The position numbers and the translations under genes are program-made. From the NCBI GenBank assembly GCA_945865565.1, contig CAMBEK010000011.1, forward strand, positions 1 to 46,836: a stretch of 46,836 bases of DNA, given 5' to 3'. This stretch comes from Pseudobacteriovorax antillogorgiicola. GTDB taxonomy: Bacteria; Bdellovibrionota_B; Oligoflexia; Oligoflexales; RGVZ01. How positions within the stretch are numbered: the stretch's first letter is position 1; each line of letters starts with the position of its first letter. The notes below the pieces were generated by a model, which saw nothing but the letters and a program-made list of their open reading frames with translations, was not told where the DNA came from and made no database searches. Below are positions 25,610-34,662 of this stretch, in pieces.

Positions 25610-28600
25610 CTACTTCGTGATCGCAAGAGGCTCAACCCGGCCTCTGCCTGGCGGGGGAATGGCAATGATTACCCATTGGCCCGATGTGACACCCGCAAAA
25701 CTGAAGTTTTTGCTCGCGGTGTTCACGGGGACCGTTACGGTGGCCGTTTTGCAGTTCGCCAGACGTCCATTTGACACTGTGATTTGACACATCCGCACAC
25801 TAAGATTTTCTGCCAGATTCTGTAAGATTGTTTTTTGGAGGACGAAGTTTTCAGTGCTGCCCGTCGGTGCCCCCCTCGAAACTTGTCCATATATTCCCCC
25901 TGTGTCCGCCAAAGTAGCGCCTCTCAATTTAAGCCAGCGGACAATCGTTGGTTCGGTTTGCACGGTGCCAAGGTCATCCCGCGCCCGAATGCACAATGTG
26001 CGAAAGCCATCCGTCGCAGTGTCGCTCAGGCGAAGGGCTGTCGCGACACCGTTGAATGCGCCATATTTGACTGCTGTCTTGCAATCCGCTGTTTGCGAAA
26101 AAAGCAAGGCAGACTGCCACGACACAACGCGGGATCCACCAACCACAATATTCCAGGTCGTATTTCCAGTCGGGGAAAAAGGCTTGCCGCTGATGATCGT
26201 CGCAACCGGTGGCGGTGGGGCCTTGACGGTCCACTGATAAAAGGTCGGCGACGACTGGACGTTTGCGGCCAGGTCGCGGCCTTTGATGCACAGGATTTTA
26301 ATTCCAGGCAATCCGGCATTGATGGACAGCACTGATGAAACAGGCGCGAATGCCCCATAGACTGCCGCATTGCAGGACGTTGTTCCGCTTCGCAAACTCC
26401 ACTGATAATCCGCCATTCCCGTGCCAGAGATAATCGCCCTGACGCTTGGGTCCGTGGTTTCCTTTGGTGGCATGTTTGTAAGTATCGCAACGGGTGCCAC
26501 CGTGTCCTTCGCCCAGGTATAAGTGCTAGGCATAGCCTGATCGTTGCCGGCATTGTCCGTGAAGGTCGCGCACAGCGTATAATTTCCGTCCGAAAGTGGC
26601 ATGTTGTAGGCGATTTTGTCCGTCGTGGGGCGACGCAATGCGTTGCTTAAATCAGCGGCCCCACACGAAGTTCCGCTAACGACAGCGTAACGATATGTCC
26701 CGGCCTCGTCGGCATTTACAGTAACGTTCAGACTCGCCGTATTTGATTGCAATGCGGGAAGGCCAGTGAAACGAAGGGAATTGGCAGTCGTGTCCTGGTT
26801 CCAGCGCATGATGGTGGGCGGTGTTTGTTCATTGCCGGCTTCATCTTTACCAAGAACGCACAATACGCGCGGGCCGTCGCCCCCCGGAATTAGACTCAAG
26901 TTTAACGGTGATGTTGTGGGTATCGACTGCGAAAATGTGGTGCACGTGGAGTCCGATATTCCTGTCGCATACCGGTAAGTGCTCACGCCGGTGCCACTGA
27001 TTTGGATGGTCGCTGCTGGTAATTTTGTTGAAACCGGGGGCGCTCCGGTCAAAACCGCGCGGGGTGGAATGGTGTCGCGGGTCCAGACAAAACTTTTTGG
27101 CGTTAATGACAGGTTTCCGGCAACATCCTTGCCCAATATGCAAATCGTGAATGTCCCGTCGTTGGTTGTCGATACGCGATGCTTGGCAGGCGCAATGGAG
27201 CATGTTCCGTAGCTGGTCCAAGCGGTTGGGCAGGTGACGGTCCCAGCCTGTACGGTCGCAGCGCAAGAAGCCAGGTCAGGAGATCCGGAAATGCTCAGAT
27301 CAAAACTCGTCAGGGTGTTCAGGATGGCCGGTTGGGAACCGATGGTCACCTCCGGCCCACGAAAGTCTGCGGTCCAACCATAGGCCGATGGATTTGACTG
27401 GATTGTGCCGCTGTCGTCCTTGCCGCGCAGACACAGTGCCACAAAACCATCCACGCCTTGCGTGGTGGATTCGACGTTGATGGTGGATTGTTGCGCCAGT
27501 GGCGTCCATGAAGACCATGACAATGAGGCGCCCTTGCAGGCTGACGCCATTGATCCCGGGTCGGTTTTAATCAAGGCCGTGCTGTAAGTGGTAGCGAGTC
27601 CTGGCGCAATCTTTGAGACTTGAATGGTAAAGCTTTTTGAACTCGAAATTCCCGTGGGAAATCCCGTTGCAGCCACCACTGGATCTGCGCTGACCAGGGA
27701 CCATGAACTCCACGAATTGAAATATCCATCAAACCCGACAATGCTGGCGCGCACGCATAAAAACTTTTTCGGCGTCGCATCCTGGATCAAGTTCAGGGGC
27801 TGAGTGGGCGGCGTGTTGGGGACAGGGCTGGCGTAGGTAGCGTCTAGACTGCAATCTGCAAAGGCCGTCGTGCCCTGCAGAAACTTTGAGGTGTAGAGGG
27901 TCGCCGTAACACCAATATTCAAATTTGGACTGTTCGACGTGCTTACTGGAATTCCGGTCAAAACAACAGCCGAGTCGTTGATCAGGATTGAAATATCATC
28001 GATGAGCCAGCCGTCATACTGGACGTAGGCATCGCTGCTCATTTCGAAGTGAACCTGAATGGCATCGACGCCATGGGCTGCTGCGTCGAAAGCATGTTGT
28101 GTCAGGTCAATCGTGCGTAATTGCCATCCGCTTTTTCCTGTGACGTAATCGACATTGCGCCAGTTTGATTCTGGCATTCCCTGGTAACTGGCAAAAACGT
28201 CGCCCCGATCATAACCGTCCTCAAGGGACTGGCTGGTCCAATATTGCAGCACGAGCTTCTGCGCACCCTTGATTGGTATGTCCCGCAACGTCATTCTTTT
28301 TTTTAAGTTGGGCAGATAAGGTCCGACACCATCGCTGTATACCTTGCCTCTTATTGGATCTTCCTCCACGGTCCACTGGGTGTTGGCGGGGAGATCATTT
28401 AGTGAAGTCCCGTCATACATCTGCAGGCTGCGCAGGGGGATCAGTTTCATTTCAACAGATGGTGGAATGGCGCTGGCGTTGTTGGCCTCGTCGAATGCGC
28501 GGACCGACACCCAACCAATGAACCCCACCGGCATCTTTTGCAATTGCGCTGTGACTTTCGCTGCGGTGACAGTGACGACGGCGCTGACATCCAAGGCCTT

Positions 28601-30271
28601 GCTCCAGTCAGATTCACTGGAAATCGGACTCGTCGAAATTCTCACTTTATAGCTCGACGCCGTGCCTGCGGAGCCGTCGTCTCCAGATGGAGTCCATTCC
28701 ATGGCGGCAGACGTCATGGTTCGATTGCTCACACGAATGCTGCCTGGCACCGACGGCGGAGTAACGTCTGGGCCGGCATTCATCGCTGCATACGCATTGA
28801 TTGAGCCCCCGGTCTTGACCCTTCCGGTCAGACTTTGACGGGGTGTGATGCTCTCGACGAGGCGTGAGATCACGATGGCTGGAGTGTCCTGCGGATACCG
28901 GCTTTTCAATAGCGCCAAGGCTCCTGTGACGTGGGGAGCAGCCATGGATGTTCCGCTCAGCTTTCCGTAATTGTTCGCAGGCAAGGTCGAAAGGATGTCT
29001 ACCCCAGGGGCGGCCACGGTAACGGTTCGTGCACCATAATTTGAGAACCAGCCGAGATTCCCGTTGCTGTCGATGGCGGCTACGGAGATCACGTTTGGAA
29101 AGCTGTATGCAGCCGGATAAGAGGCGGCGGCGTCATTGTCGTTTTGTTCATTGCCCGCGGCAGCGACGAAAACACTATTTGCCGTGTTGGCACGCTGGAT
29201 GGCTTGTGCCATCAGGGTGGAGTATCCGCCACCACCCCAACTGTTGTTCGTGGCAAAGAATTTTAATCTTGTTGCGTAGTCAATCGCGGCGATGGCATCG
29301 CTGATGTAACCGGAACCAGTGGAGTCCAAAAACTTCAACGGAACGAGAGATACTTGCCAGTTCACCCCGGTAACTCCGGTGGCGTTATTTCCGATGGCTC
29401 CGAGGGTTCCGGCAACGTGGGTGCCATGATGATTGTCATCGGCAGGTTTGTTGTTGTTGGAAACGAAGTTCCAACCCTGCCAGTCGTCGATATAGCCATT
29501 GCTGTCGTCGTCGACACCATTTGATTTTTTCGGCCGACCCTGGCTGTCTGTGCCGGACTCGCCGGGATTTACCCAGCAATTCGCGACCAAATCCGTATGG
29601 GTGCAGTCAATTCCTGAGTCGATAATGCCGACAATCACAGACCGGCTCCCGGTCGTCAGATCCCATGCGGAGACAGCTTTGATGTCAACGCTATTGGAAG
29701 GATTCGAAAGGCCCCAAGTTTCAGAAAATCGAGGGTCATTAGGGACTGCGTTTGCTTTGACCAGAAAATCGGGTTCAACAATTTCAATGCGCGCGTCGCC
29801 TTTTAGAAAGTCGATGACTGCGGCCAGATACCTTTCGTCTGTCGCATCGGGAAACTCAACGTTCAAAATATTCGAATCATCGAGTTGTTTTCTGATGGTG
29901 CCACCCGCAGCGCGAATTGGCGCGCCGACGTTTGCCGAACCGATCGACTTGGCGGTCTTGGCGATCAAGGCGAGGGGATCTCGCATCTTGATGTTCAGGG
30001 TCCTTAGTTTGCGTTTCGATTGCAGGGAACGAGCGGTGGCGGTGGTTGCGTAGGAAGATTGGGCGGTGCTCCGGTACTTTTCGACAAGTTCAGCAAAGGC
30101 TGCGCGCAGTTCTGCCTCGGTGCGCTCGCTGGAAAGGGGGCCGGGAGGCGTCACTGTCGCATCGCCGCCGGTGACTGCGGACCGGCGGCTTTCCATGGAA
30201 GCTGGTTTACAGGCGCCGGCCAATGCCAGAATGGATGTGGCGGCAGCAATTTGTATCCGGATCCATTTCAT
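25610..30271 (-). CDS. Giant S8 subtilase with Ig-like tail
   Basis: 1553 residues from ATG 30271; the upstream in-frame extension would need a TTG and lacks a ribosome site. The signal ends in a lipobox-like AGAC, so it may be a lipoprotein. Residues 85-175 look like an I9-type prodomain. The catalytic domain holds Asp218 (GIIDSGIDCTHTDL), His282 (HHGTHVAG), the oxyanion Asn374 (AAGNE) and Ser442 (SGTSMAAPHV). After it comes an FN3-like domain (PPSVPGSIRVSN), a jelly-roll-like segment (about 630-780) and many Cys-containing Ig-like units with the recurring pattern CILGKD/CVLGKDEAGN. The C-terminus (FAGVTSGQWVIIAIPPPGRG) is beta. Likely role: surface-bound or secreted protease. All catalytic residues are present. 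Confidence 0.9.
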   Translation of the reverse strand: MKWIRIQIAAATSILALAGACKPASMESRRSAVTGGDATVTPPGPLSSERTEAELRAAFAELVEKYRSTAQSSYATTATARSLQSKRKLRTLNIKMRDPLALIAKTAKSIGSANVGAPIRAAGGTIRKQLDDSNILNVEFPDATDERYLAAVIDFLKGDARIEIVEPDFLVKANAVPNDPRFSETWGLSNPSNSVDIKAVSAWDLTTGSRSVIVGIIDSGIDCTHTDLVANCWVNPGESGTDSQGRPKKSNGVDDDSNGYIDDWQGWNFVSNNNKPADDNHHGTHVAGTLGAIGNNATGVTGVNWQVSLVPLKFLDSTGSGYISDAIAAIDYATRLKFFATNNSWGGGGYSTLMAQAIQRANTANSVFVAAAGNEQNDNDAAASYPAAYSFPNVISVAAIDSNGNLGWFSNYGARTVTVAAPGVDILSTLPANNYGKLSGTSMAAPHVTGALALLKSRYPQDTPAIVISRLVESITPRQSLTGRVKTGGSINAYAAMNAGPDVTPPSVPGSIRVSNRTMTSAAMEWTPSGDDGSAGTASSYKVRISTSPISSESDWSKALDVSAVVTVTAAKVTAQLQKMPVGFIGWVSVRAFDEANNASAIPPSVEMKLIPLRSLQMYDGTSLNDLPANTQWTVEEDPIRGKVYSDGVGPYLPNLKKRMTLRDIPIKGAQKLVLQYWTSQSLEDGYDRGDVFASYQGMPESNWRNVDYVTGKSGWQLRTIDLTQHAFDAAAHGVDAIQVHFEMSSDAYVQYDGWLIDDISILINDSAVVLTGIPVSTSNSPNLNIGVTATLYTSKFLQGTTAFADCSLDATYASPVPNTPPTQPLNLIQDATPKKFLCVRASIVGFDGYFNSWSSWSLVSADPVVAATGFPTGISSSKSFTIQVSKIAPGLATTYSTALIKTDPGSMASACKGASLSWSSWTPLAQQSTINVESTTQGVDGFVALCLRGKDDSGTIQSNPSAYGWTADFRGPEVTIGSQPAILNTLTSFDLSISGSPDLASCAATVQAGTVTCPTAWTSYGTCSIAPAKHRVSTTNDGTFTICILGKDVAGNLSLTPKSFVWTRDTIPPRAVLTGAPPVSTKLPAATIQISGTGVSTYRYATGISDSTCTTFSQSIPTTSPLNLSLIPGGDGPRVLCVLGKDEAGNEQTPPTIMRWNQDTTANSLRFTGLPALQSNTASLNVTVNADEAGTYRYAVVSGTSCGAADLSNALRRPTTDKIAYNMPLSDGNYTLCATFTDNAGNDQAMPSTYTWAKDTVAPVAILTNMPPKETTDPSVRAIISGTGMADYQWSLRSGTTSCNAAVYGAFAPVSSVLSINAGLPGIKILCIKGRDLAANVQSSPTFYQWTVKAPPPPVATIISGKPFSPTGNTTWNIVVGGSRVVSWQSALLFSQTADCKTAVKYGAFNGVATALRLSDTATDGFRTLCIRARDDLGTVQTEPTIVRWLKLRGATLADTGGIYGQVSRGAPTGSTENFVLQKTILQNLAENLSVRMCQITVSNGRLANCKTATVTVPVNTASKNFSFAGVTSGQWVIIAIPPPGRGRVEPLAITK

Positions 30272-30369
30272 TTTAGCGAATGCTCCCGGGGTTGAGGCTA
30301 AATTGAAAAACCTCAATCATTATCGGTATTTTCACATCTCGACTTAGAATTATGGCAAAAACTGCTGGA

Positions 30370-30398
30370 TTGAATTTTTGGTAAGTGTCTGATACTTC
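30370..30398 (+). promoter_or_regulatory. Candidate promoter of the tRNA-Arg gene
   Basis: TTGAAT (30370-30375), 17 nt, TACTTC (30393-30398). This would start transcription about 35 nt before the tRNA. By eye only. Confidence 0.3.
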
Positions 30399-30437
30399 CG
30401 GCAAAGAGTTTTTGTTTTAGGTTTTTGACCCTGTTCG

Positions 30438-30514
30438 GGACCCGTAGCTCAGCTGGATAGAGCACCGGATTTCTAATCCGGTGGTCGCAGGTTCAAGTCC
30501 TGCCGGGTTCGCCA
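30438..30514 (+). tRNA. tRNA-Arg (anticodon TCT)
   Basis: A full cloverleaf. Acceptor GGACCCG (30438-30444) pairs with CGGGTTC (30504-30510) with one G-T pair; then comes G73 and an encoded CCA (30512-30514). The D arm is GCTCAGCTGGATAGAGC. The anticodon stem CCGGA/TCCGG holds the loop TTTCTAA, giving TCT. The T arm is GCAGGTTCAAGTCCTGC. It reads AGA and, by wobble, AGG codons. Confidence 0.97.
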
Positions 30515-30540
30515 TTTCTCTAATTTTGGTTTCCTTCAAT

Positions 30541-31506
30541 ATGCCGTCGCGCCCACCTCGGATTTTGACCTTTAATCATCACGAATCTTTTCTTTGCTCC
30601 CTGGCAGACACTGGGTGGCAATTTGATGTTGTTGTGCGCTACAAAAAATTAGACCTCGCATGGAACGTCGCTTCTCGCCCAGTTCCAACTAATTTTCGAT
30701 TGGTAGAATTTGATGACGCAGTTCGCCGCAAATTGGATGCCGGGGAATACGATTCGGTAATTTGCCACACGTTGAAGAACTTACTTTGGCTTTGGCGATG
30801 GCGTGACAATAAATTTATTTTTATCGCACACATTCCGCTCTTTCGTTACACGCTGCCGCTTTGGCTCAAATCGGCCGTGAAATTGGCCTTATTCAAGGCT
30901 TTCAGGTGGTCGCACCCAACGGTCTTTGTTGCTGTGAGTGAGTTTAAGCGCAAATCATGGAAAACCCGGGGTCATGTGGCCGTCTTGGCACCTCAGCAGG
31001 TCGGTGAATTGTCGGACGGCAAGGGATACGACTCTGTTACTGTCGTTTGCAATGATTTGATGACGCGTCAGGAGGAGCTCGGCGCGAAAGATTTGATGGC
31101 GATCGGAAAAAAAATTCCTTTGCGGATCATTGGCCGTAATCCTGGGGCCGAAGGTGCCATCCAACCGAAAGACTACTGCGAGTTTCGGGATCTATTCTCC
31201 TCAGGCAGGATTTATCTTTATACGATCCGTCAGCCATTTGGTGACGGTTATAATACGGCTATGTTGGAAGCGATGCAGATGGGTATGGCCGTGGTTACGG
31301 TCGACAACCCTTCAAGTCCGATTATCCACGGAGAGAATGGTCTCGTTGCCAGAAATCCAGAGGAAATGCTGACGCATTGCCAGTTTCTTTTGAGTCATCC
31401 TGCCGAAGTTGATCGCTTGGGTTCTGCTGCTCGCGCGACAGTGCGGGAAAAATTTTCTCAGGGAAATTTTATTTCGGCCTTGCAAGGTGCCTTGGCTTCC
31501 CTGTGA
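30541..31506 (+). CDS. Glycosyltransferase (GT4-like C-terminal fold)
   Basis: 321 residues from ATG 30541; the longer frame begins inside the tRNA and is rejected. The C-terminal half has the GT-B signature region PFGDGYNTAMLEAMQMGMAV followed by VDNPSSPIIHGENGLVARNPEEM, as in GT4 enzymes that use sugar nucleotides. The N-terminal half (RILTFNHHESFLCSLADTG, VICHTLKNLLWLW, VFVAVSEFKRKSW) fits a GT-B acceptor domain. The ribosome binding site is weak. It looks more AT-rich than its neighbours and sits alone after a tRNA, so transfer is possible. Donor and acceptor are unknown. Confidence 0.75.
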   Translation: MPSRPPRILTFNHHESFLCSLADTGWQFDVVVRYKKLDLAWNVASRPVPTNFRLVEFDDAVRRKLDAGEYDSVICHTLKNLLWLWRWRDNKFIFIAHIPLFRYTLPLWLKSAVKLALFKAFRWSHPTVFVAVSEFKRKSWKTRGHVAVLAPQQVGELSDGKGYDSVTVVCNDLMTRQEELGAKDLMAIGKKIPLRIIGRNPGAEGAIQPKDYCEFRDLFSSGRIYLYTIRQPFGDGYNTAMLEAMQMGMAVVTVDNPSSPIIHGENGLVARNPEEMLTHCQFLLSHPAEVDRLGSAARATVREKFSQGNFISALQGALASL

Positions 31507-31507
31507 A

Positions 31508-32332
31508 TTATTCCGGTGCGTGGATGGTCCGGGTCGCTGCAGCGGCAATGACTCCGGCGGCGACGGAAACATTCAAGCTTTCGACTTTGCCGGTACCAGC
31601 CAGGCGCAGGGTCGCGTCGGCCGACTTAAGGACGGACTCGGGCAGGCCCAAGCCTTCGGCCCCAAGGGCGATCACGCACGGATATTTGATTTCGGTCGTC
31701 CACAAGTCGTGCCCTTTGGCGTGCCCCGAGGTGGCATAGAGCATAAAGCCGCCCTTGCGTTTGAGGTCCCGCGCCGTGTCGATAATTGAACCGTCGGCAA
31801 CGATGACCGGCACATGCTCCGCGCCGCCTTCGGCGATGCGGATGGCAGCCCCGGACAGGGACCAGCCATCAGGCCTTGTTGCGGCGGAGTTGGCAGAGGC
31901 GGCGGGGGTCACCAGCACGGCCGCAATCCCGAAGTGGGCTGCGGTGCGCAAGATGGCGCCGACGTTGTGGGGGTTCTCAACGCCGACCAGCCACAAGACA
32001 ACGCGGGGTGGGGCGTCCGTCGGGGCTTGGTTAGAATTCTTTAAAAATGTGTTAAAATCCGGATGCTTAGGAATTTTTGCCAGGATGCAAACGCCTTCGG
32101 TATGGTCGGATTCAGCCACTTTAGCCAAATCGGCTGGTTCGACCAGGTGGTAGGCGAGGCGGTTTTGGGCGCAGAATTTCAGCATGGGGCCGAATGCCTT
32201 GCGCGTGCCTTCGGTGACGTAGGCGCGGACGATATCCTGGGGACGATTGTGAAAGACGGCCATGCAGGCGTGAAATCCGCAGATTTTCTGCTCTGCTTTC
32301 CGGTCGGCTTTAGATATAGGCTTCTGTTCCAT
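31508..32332 (-). CDS. SpoU/TrmH-family RNA 2'-O-methyltransferase
   Basis: 274 residues. An N-terminal substrate-binding domain (ICGFHACMAVFHNRPQDIVR, ESDHTEGVCILAK) precedes the SPOUT catalytic domain with all three motifs: NPHNVGAILRTAAHFGI, IALGAEGLGLP and VESLNVSVAAGV. The domain layout resembles RlmB-type (23S rRNA Gm2251) and related enzymes; the exact target cannot be read from sequence. It is convergent with the glycosyltransferase gene and 60 bp from the divergent RlmI-like gene. Confidence 0.88.
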   Translation of the reverse strand: MEQKPISKADRKAEQKICGFHACMAVFHNRPQDIVRAYVTEGTRKAFGPMLKFCAQNRLAYHLVEPADLAKVAESDHTEGVCILAKIPKHPDFNTFLKNSNQAPTDAPPRVVLWLVGVENPHNVGAILRTAAHFGIAAVLVTPAASANSAATRPDGWSLSGAAIRIAEGGAEHVPVIVADGSIIDTARDLKRKGGFMLYATSGHAKGHDLWTTEIKYPCVIALGAEGLGLPESVLKSADATLRLAGTGKVESLNVSVAAGVIAAAATRTIHAPE

Positions 32333-32392
32333 GACGCATTCTAACCATAACCTGTCGCTGAAAGCGACGAGAAACCCATAAGAGACCCCCGA

Positions 32393-33610
32393 ATGACTTC
32401 GACTTTTACGCCAAGCGACCTTCCCGTTGTGACCCTGAAAACGGAACGCAAGTCATCCCACCCGTGGATCTTTCAGAAAATGGTCGAGAAGCCGGAGACC
32501 AAACCTAAAAACGGCTGCGTCGTCGACATCATTGACCGGACCGGGGCCTGGGTTGGACGTGGTCTTTACAACGGACATTCCCGGATCGCCCTGCGCGTTT
32601 TGACCACGAACCCGGACGAGGGCATCAACCGCAAATTTTTCGACAAGATGCTGCGCCAGGCGATCAGCCTTCGTCGCGATGTCTTGAAGATCGACAAGGT
32701 CAGTGATTCGTACCGTCTTGTTCACAGTGAAGGCGACGGACTCTCGGGTCTCGTGATCGACAAGTTTGGCGAAATGGTCGTCGTCGAATTTTTCTCGTCA
32801 GGTATGTACCGCTTTCGCGAGACGATCCTGAGCCTGTTGGGCGAGATCCTTCCCGGCAGCCGCTTTTACTGGTTCGCCGAGGAACACGTTCAAAAACAAG
32901 AGTCGATGGACATTCGCCCGCCTGCATTGCCGGAACCATTTTTGATTGAAGAGCATGGCCTGAAGTTCAAAGTCGGACCAGGCAGCAAACACAAAACCGG
33001 TTTTTTTGTCGACCAGCGCGAAAATCGCATGCTGTTGGCACAGATGTGCAAGGACCTCTCCGTCGGCCCCGATGGCGGTAAAAGAGAAGTGTCTGTTTTG
33101 GACATCTGCTGCAACTCGGGCGGCTTCGCTGTTTATGCGAAGGCTCTTGGTGGGGCGAGCGAGGTTTTGGCCCTGGACTTGGACGAGACCGTTCTGGAAT
33201 TGGCCGAAGAAAATGCGCGCATCAACAAGGCCAAAGTTAAATTTATTCAAGTCGATTTGTTCCATTGGCTGCGTGAGGCCATCGAACGCGGGTTGAAATA
33301 CGATGTCGTGATTTTGGATCCGTCGAAACAGACCCGGACGAAAGAAGAACTTGAAAAGGCCATGCGCAAATACACGGACATGAATCGTCTGGCGATGCAG
33401 GTGGTGAAGCCGGGCGGGATCTTGCTGACCTGTTCATGCACGGGACTTGCCAGCGAATCAGAATTTCTCAATTCGATCCGCATTGCCGCATGGCAGTCGC
33501 AGCGCACGGCGCAGATTTTGAAGATCACCGGCGCTGGGCCAGATCACCCGTGGGCTTCTCATGTTGCGGAAGGGCGTTACCTGAAGGCAGTCTGGACGCG
33601 GATTCTTTAG
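32393..33610 (+). CDS. rlmI: RlmI-like class I rRNA large-subunit methyltransferase
   Basis: 405 residues. An N-terminal PUA-like domain (HPWIFQKMVEKPE, VVDIIDRTGAWVGRGLYN) is followed by the central region SEGDGLSGLVIDKFGEMVVV and FFVDQRENRMLL, typical of RlmI. The SAM fold shows DICCNSGGFAVYAKALGG, ALDLDETVLELAEENARIN, VILDPSK and the C-terminal LLTCSCTG, where the cysteine sits as in 5-methylcytosine enzymes. RlmI makes m5C1962 in E. coli 23S rRNA. The ATG at 32393 follows a divergent 60-bp spacer with a 6-bp GTCGCT/AGCGAC hairpin. Confidence 0.87.
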   Translation: MTSTFTPSDLPVVTLKTERKSSHPWIFQKMVEKPETKPKNGCVVDIIDRTGAWVGRGLYNGHSRIALRVLTTNPDEGINRKFFDKMLRQAISLRRDVLKIDKVSDSYRLVHSEGDGLSGLVIDKFGEMVVVEFFSSGMYRFRETILSLLGEILPGSRFYWFAEEHVQKQESMDIRPPALPEPFLIEEHGLKFKVGPGSKHKTGFFVDQRENRMLLAQMCKDLSVGPDGGKREVSVLDICCNSGGFAVYAKALGGASEVLALDLDETVLELAEENARINKAKVKFIQVDLFHWLREAIERGLKYDVVILDPSKQTRTKEELEKAMRKYTDMNRLAMQVVKPGGILLTCSCTGLASESEFLNSIRIAAWQSQRTAQILKITGAGPDHPWASHVAEGRYLKAVWTRIL

Positions 33611-33632
33611 GCAACTAAACTCGCTGGATAAA

Positions 33633-34652
33633 ATGCGTTTTTTTACAATATTCATTGGCATATCGATCCTTGCAGGTGGTTGCAGGACCACATCCTTTCC
33701 ACAAAATAACCACGACGCCAATCTTCAAACGGTGTCCGCGCCAGCCTGTCCCAACATCAATCAAGGACCCGGGCTGGCGGCGTCTTGCAGTAATCTCTTC
33801 AAGGTTACGGCCCATCCGCCAGCAGACGATTCGTTTTCGGCCACAGCAGGCGTCAAGGAGCATGAGTGTGGCTATTACCTGCGCTTGCGGTTGTGCCTGG
33901 CGGATTGCGATGAGTCGCAGAAAAACCGCTTGCTGGGATACTATCAGACTTGCATGGGAGTCACGGGGCTCGCGTCTGGTGACTATAAATTTGTGGAAGG
34001 CTGTGCCGGCAACAGTGAATTCACGTCCTACATGGAGAGCATGCGTCACTGCCTTCAAAAATCTTCCGTGGCGTTCAACGCGGACAATGCCTGTCACACA
34101 TGCAAGCAAATCATTGATGGATCGGGCGGACCCTACGACGGAATCATCGGTAGCCACACGCCGTGCAACAGCAGTGCCGGGTTTTGTAATCTTTCCGAAA
34201 CATCACTGCGCTGCTTTGGTGCAGGGCTTGGGTCGTCGTGGACGGGTGTTTTGGGGTCCCATTCTGCAACTGGATCCATCCGTTCGGTTGGGTTTTGCCA
34301 TTTTGTATCGCAGGCGGCATCGTGTGCGGCTGCCAGTGATCAAGGTTACGGCGGCTTCATGAATTTTTGGCGGGCGCTGTGCGGCGGTTACCAAGGCGGA
34401 TGCGAAGCCGTTCAGGGGCGGAGCGGTACGTTTATTGGAAATGCAATCGAAAGCATCACGGGGATTGGATCTGCGAGTTTCGATGTCGTCAGCTGCAAAT
34501 TATCTTGCCCCCTGCCCGAAGATTTAAATCGTGTCTCGGGTTTTGGTGGGCTCAGCGCAGGTTATCTGTTTGAAAAAATCTCTGCGGCCGTCGGCCGCGG
34601 CGGCGTTCTGGCGGGCGAATCTGCATGCCGTGCGATGGTCGGAACGCTCTAG
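33633..34652 (+). CDS. Cysteine-rich secreted lipoprotein, unknown
   Basis: 339 residues. The signal peptide ends in the lipobox-like LAGGC at residue 17. The mature part holds over twenty cysteines in a loose pattern (CLADCDESQKNRLLGYYQTC, ACHTCKQII, FCHFVSQAASCAAAS, CGGYQGGC), so several disulfides are likely in the periplasm or at the surface. No family recognised. It begins 22 nt after the RlmI-like gene, and its stop lies 10 bp from the end of the convergent Cys-rich lipoprotein. Confidence 0.7.
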   Translation: MRFFTIFIGISILAGGCRTTSFPQNNHDANLQTVSAPACPNINQGPGLAASCSNLFKVTAHPPADDSFSATAGVKEHECGYYLRLRLCLADCDESQKNRLLGYYQTCMGVTGLASGDYKFVEGCAGNSEFTSYMESMRHCLQKSSVAFNADNACHTCKQIIDGSGGPYDGIIGSHTPCNSSAGFCNLSETSLRCFGAGLGSSWTGVLGSHSATGSIRSVGFCHFVSQAASCAAASDQGYGGFMNFWRALCGGYQGGCEAVQGRSGTFIGNAIESITGIGSASFDVVSCKLSCPLPEDLNRVSGFGGLSAGYLFEKISAAVGRGGVLAGESACRAMVGTL

Positions 34653-34662
34653 TTCATTCTGA

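Noticed and set aside
30481-30540. Upstream extension of the glycosyltransferase gene
   Set aside because: It would start inside the tRNA-Arg gene; the ATG at 30541 matches the family's beginning better.
30438-33610. Integrative element bounded by the tRNA
   Set aside because: No integrase, no second copy of the tRNA end, and the genes after the glycosyltransferase are ordinary RNA methyltransferases.
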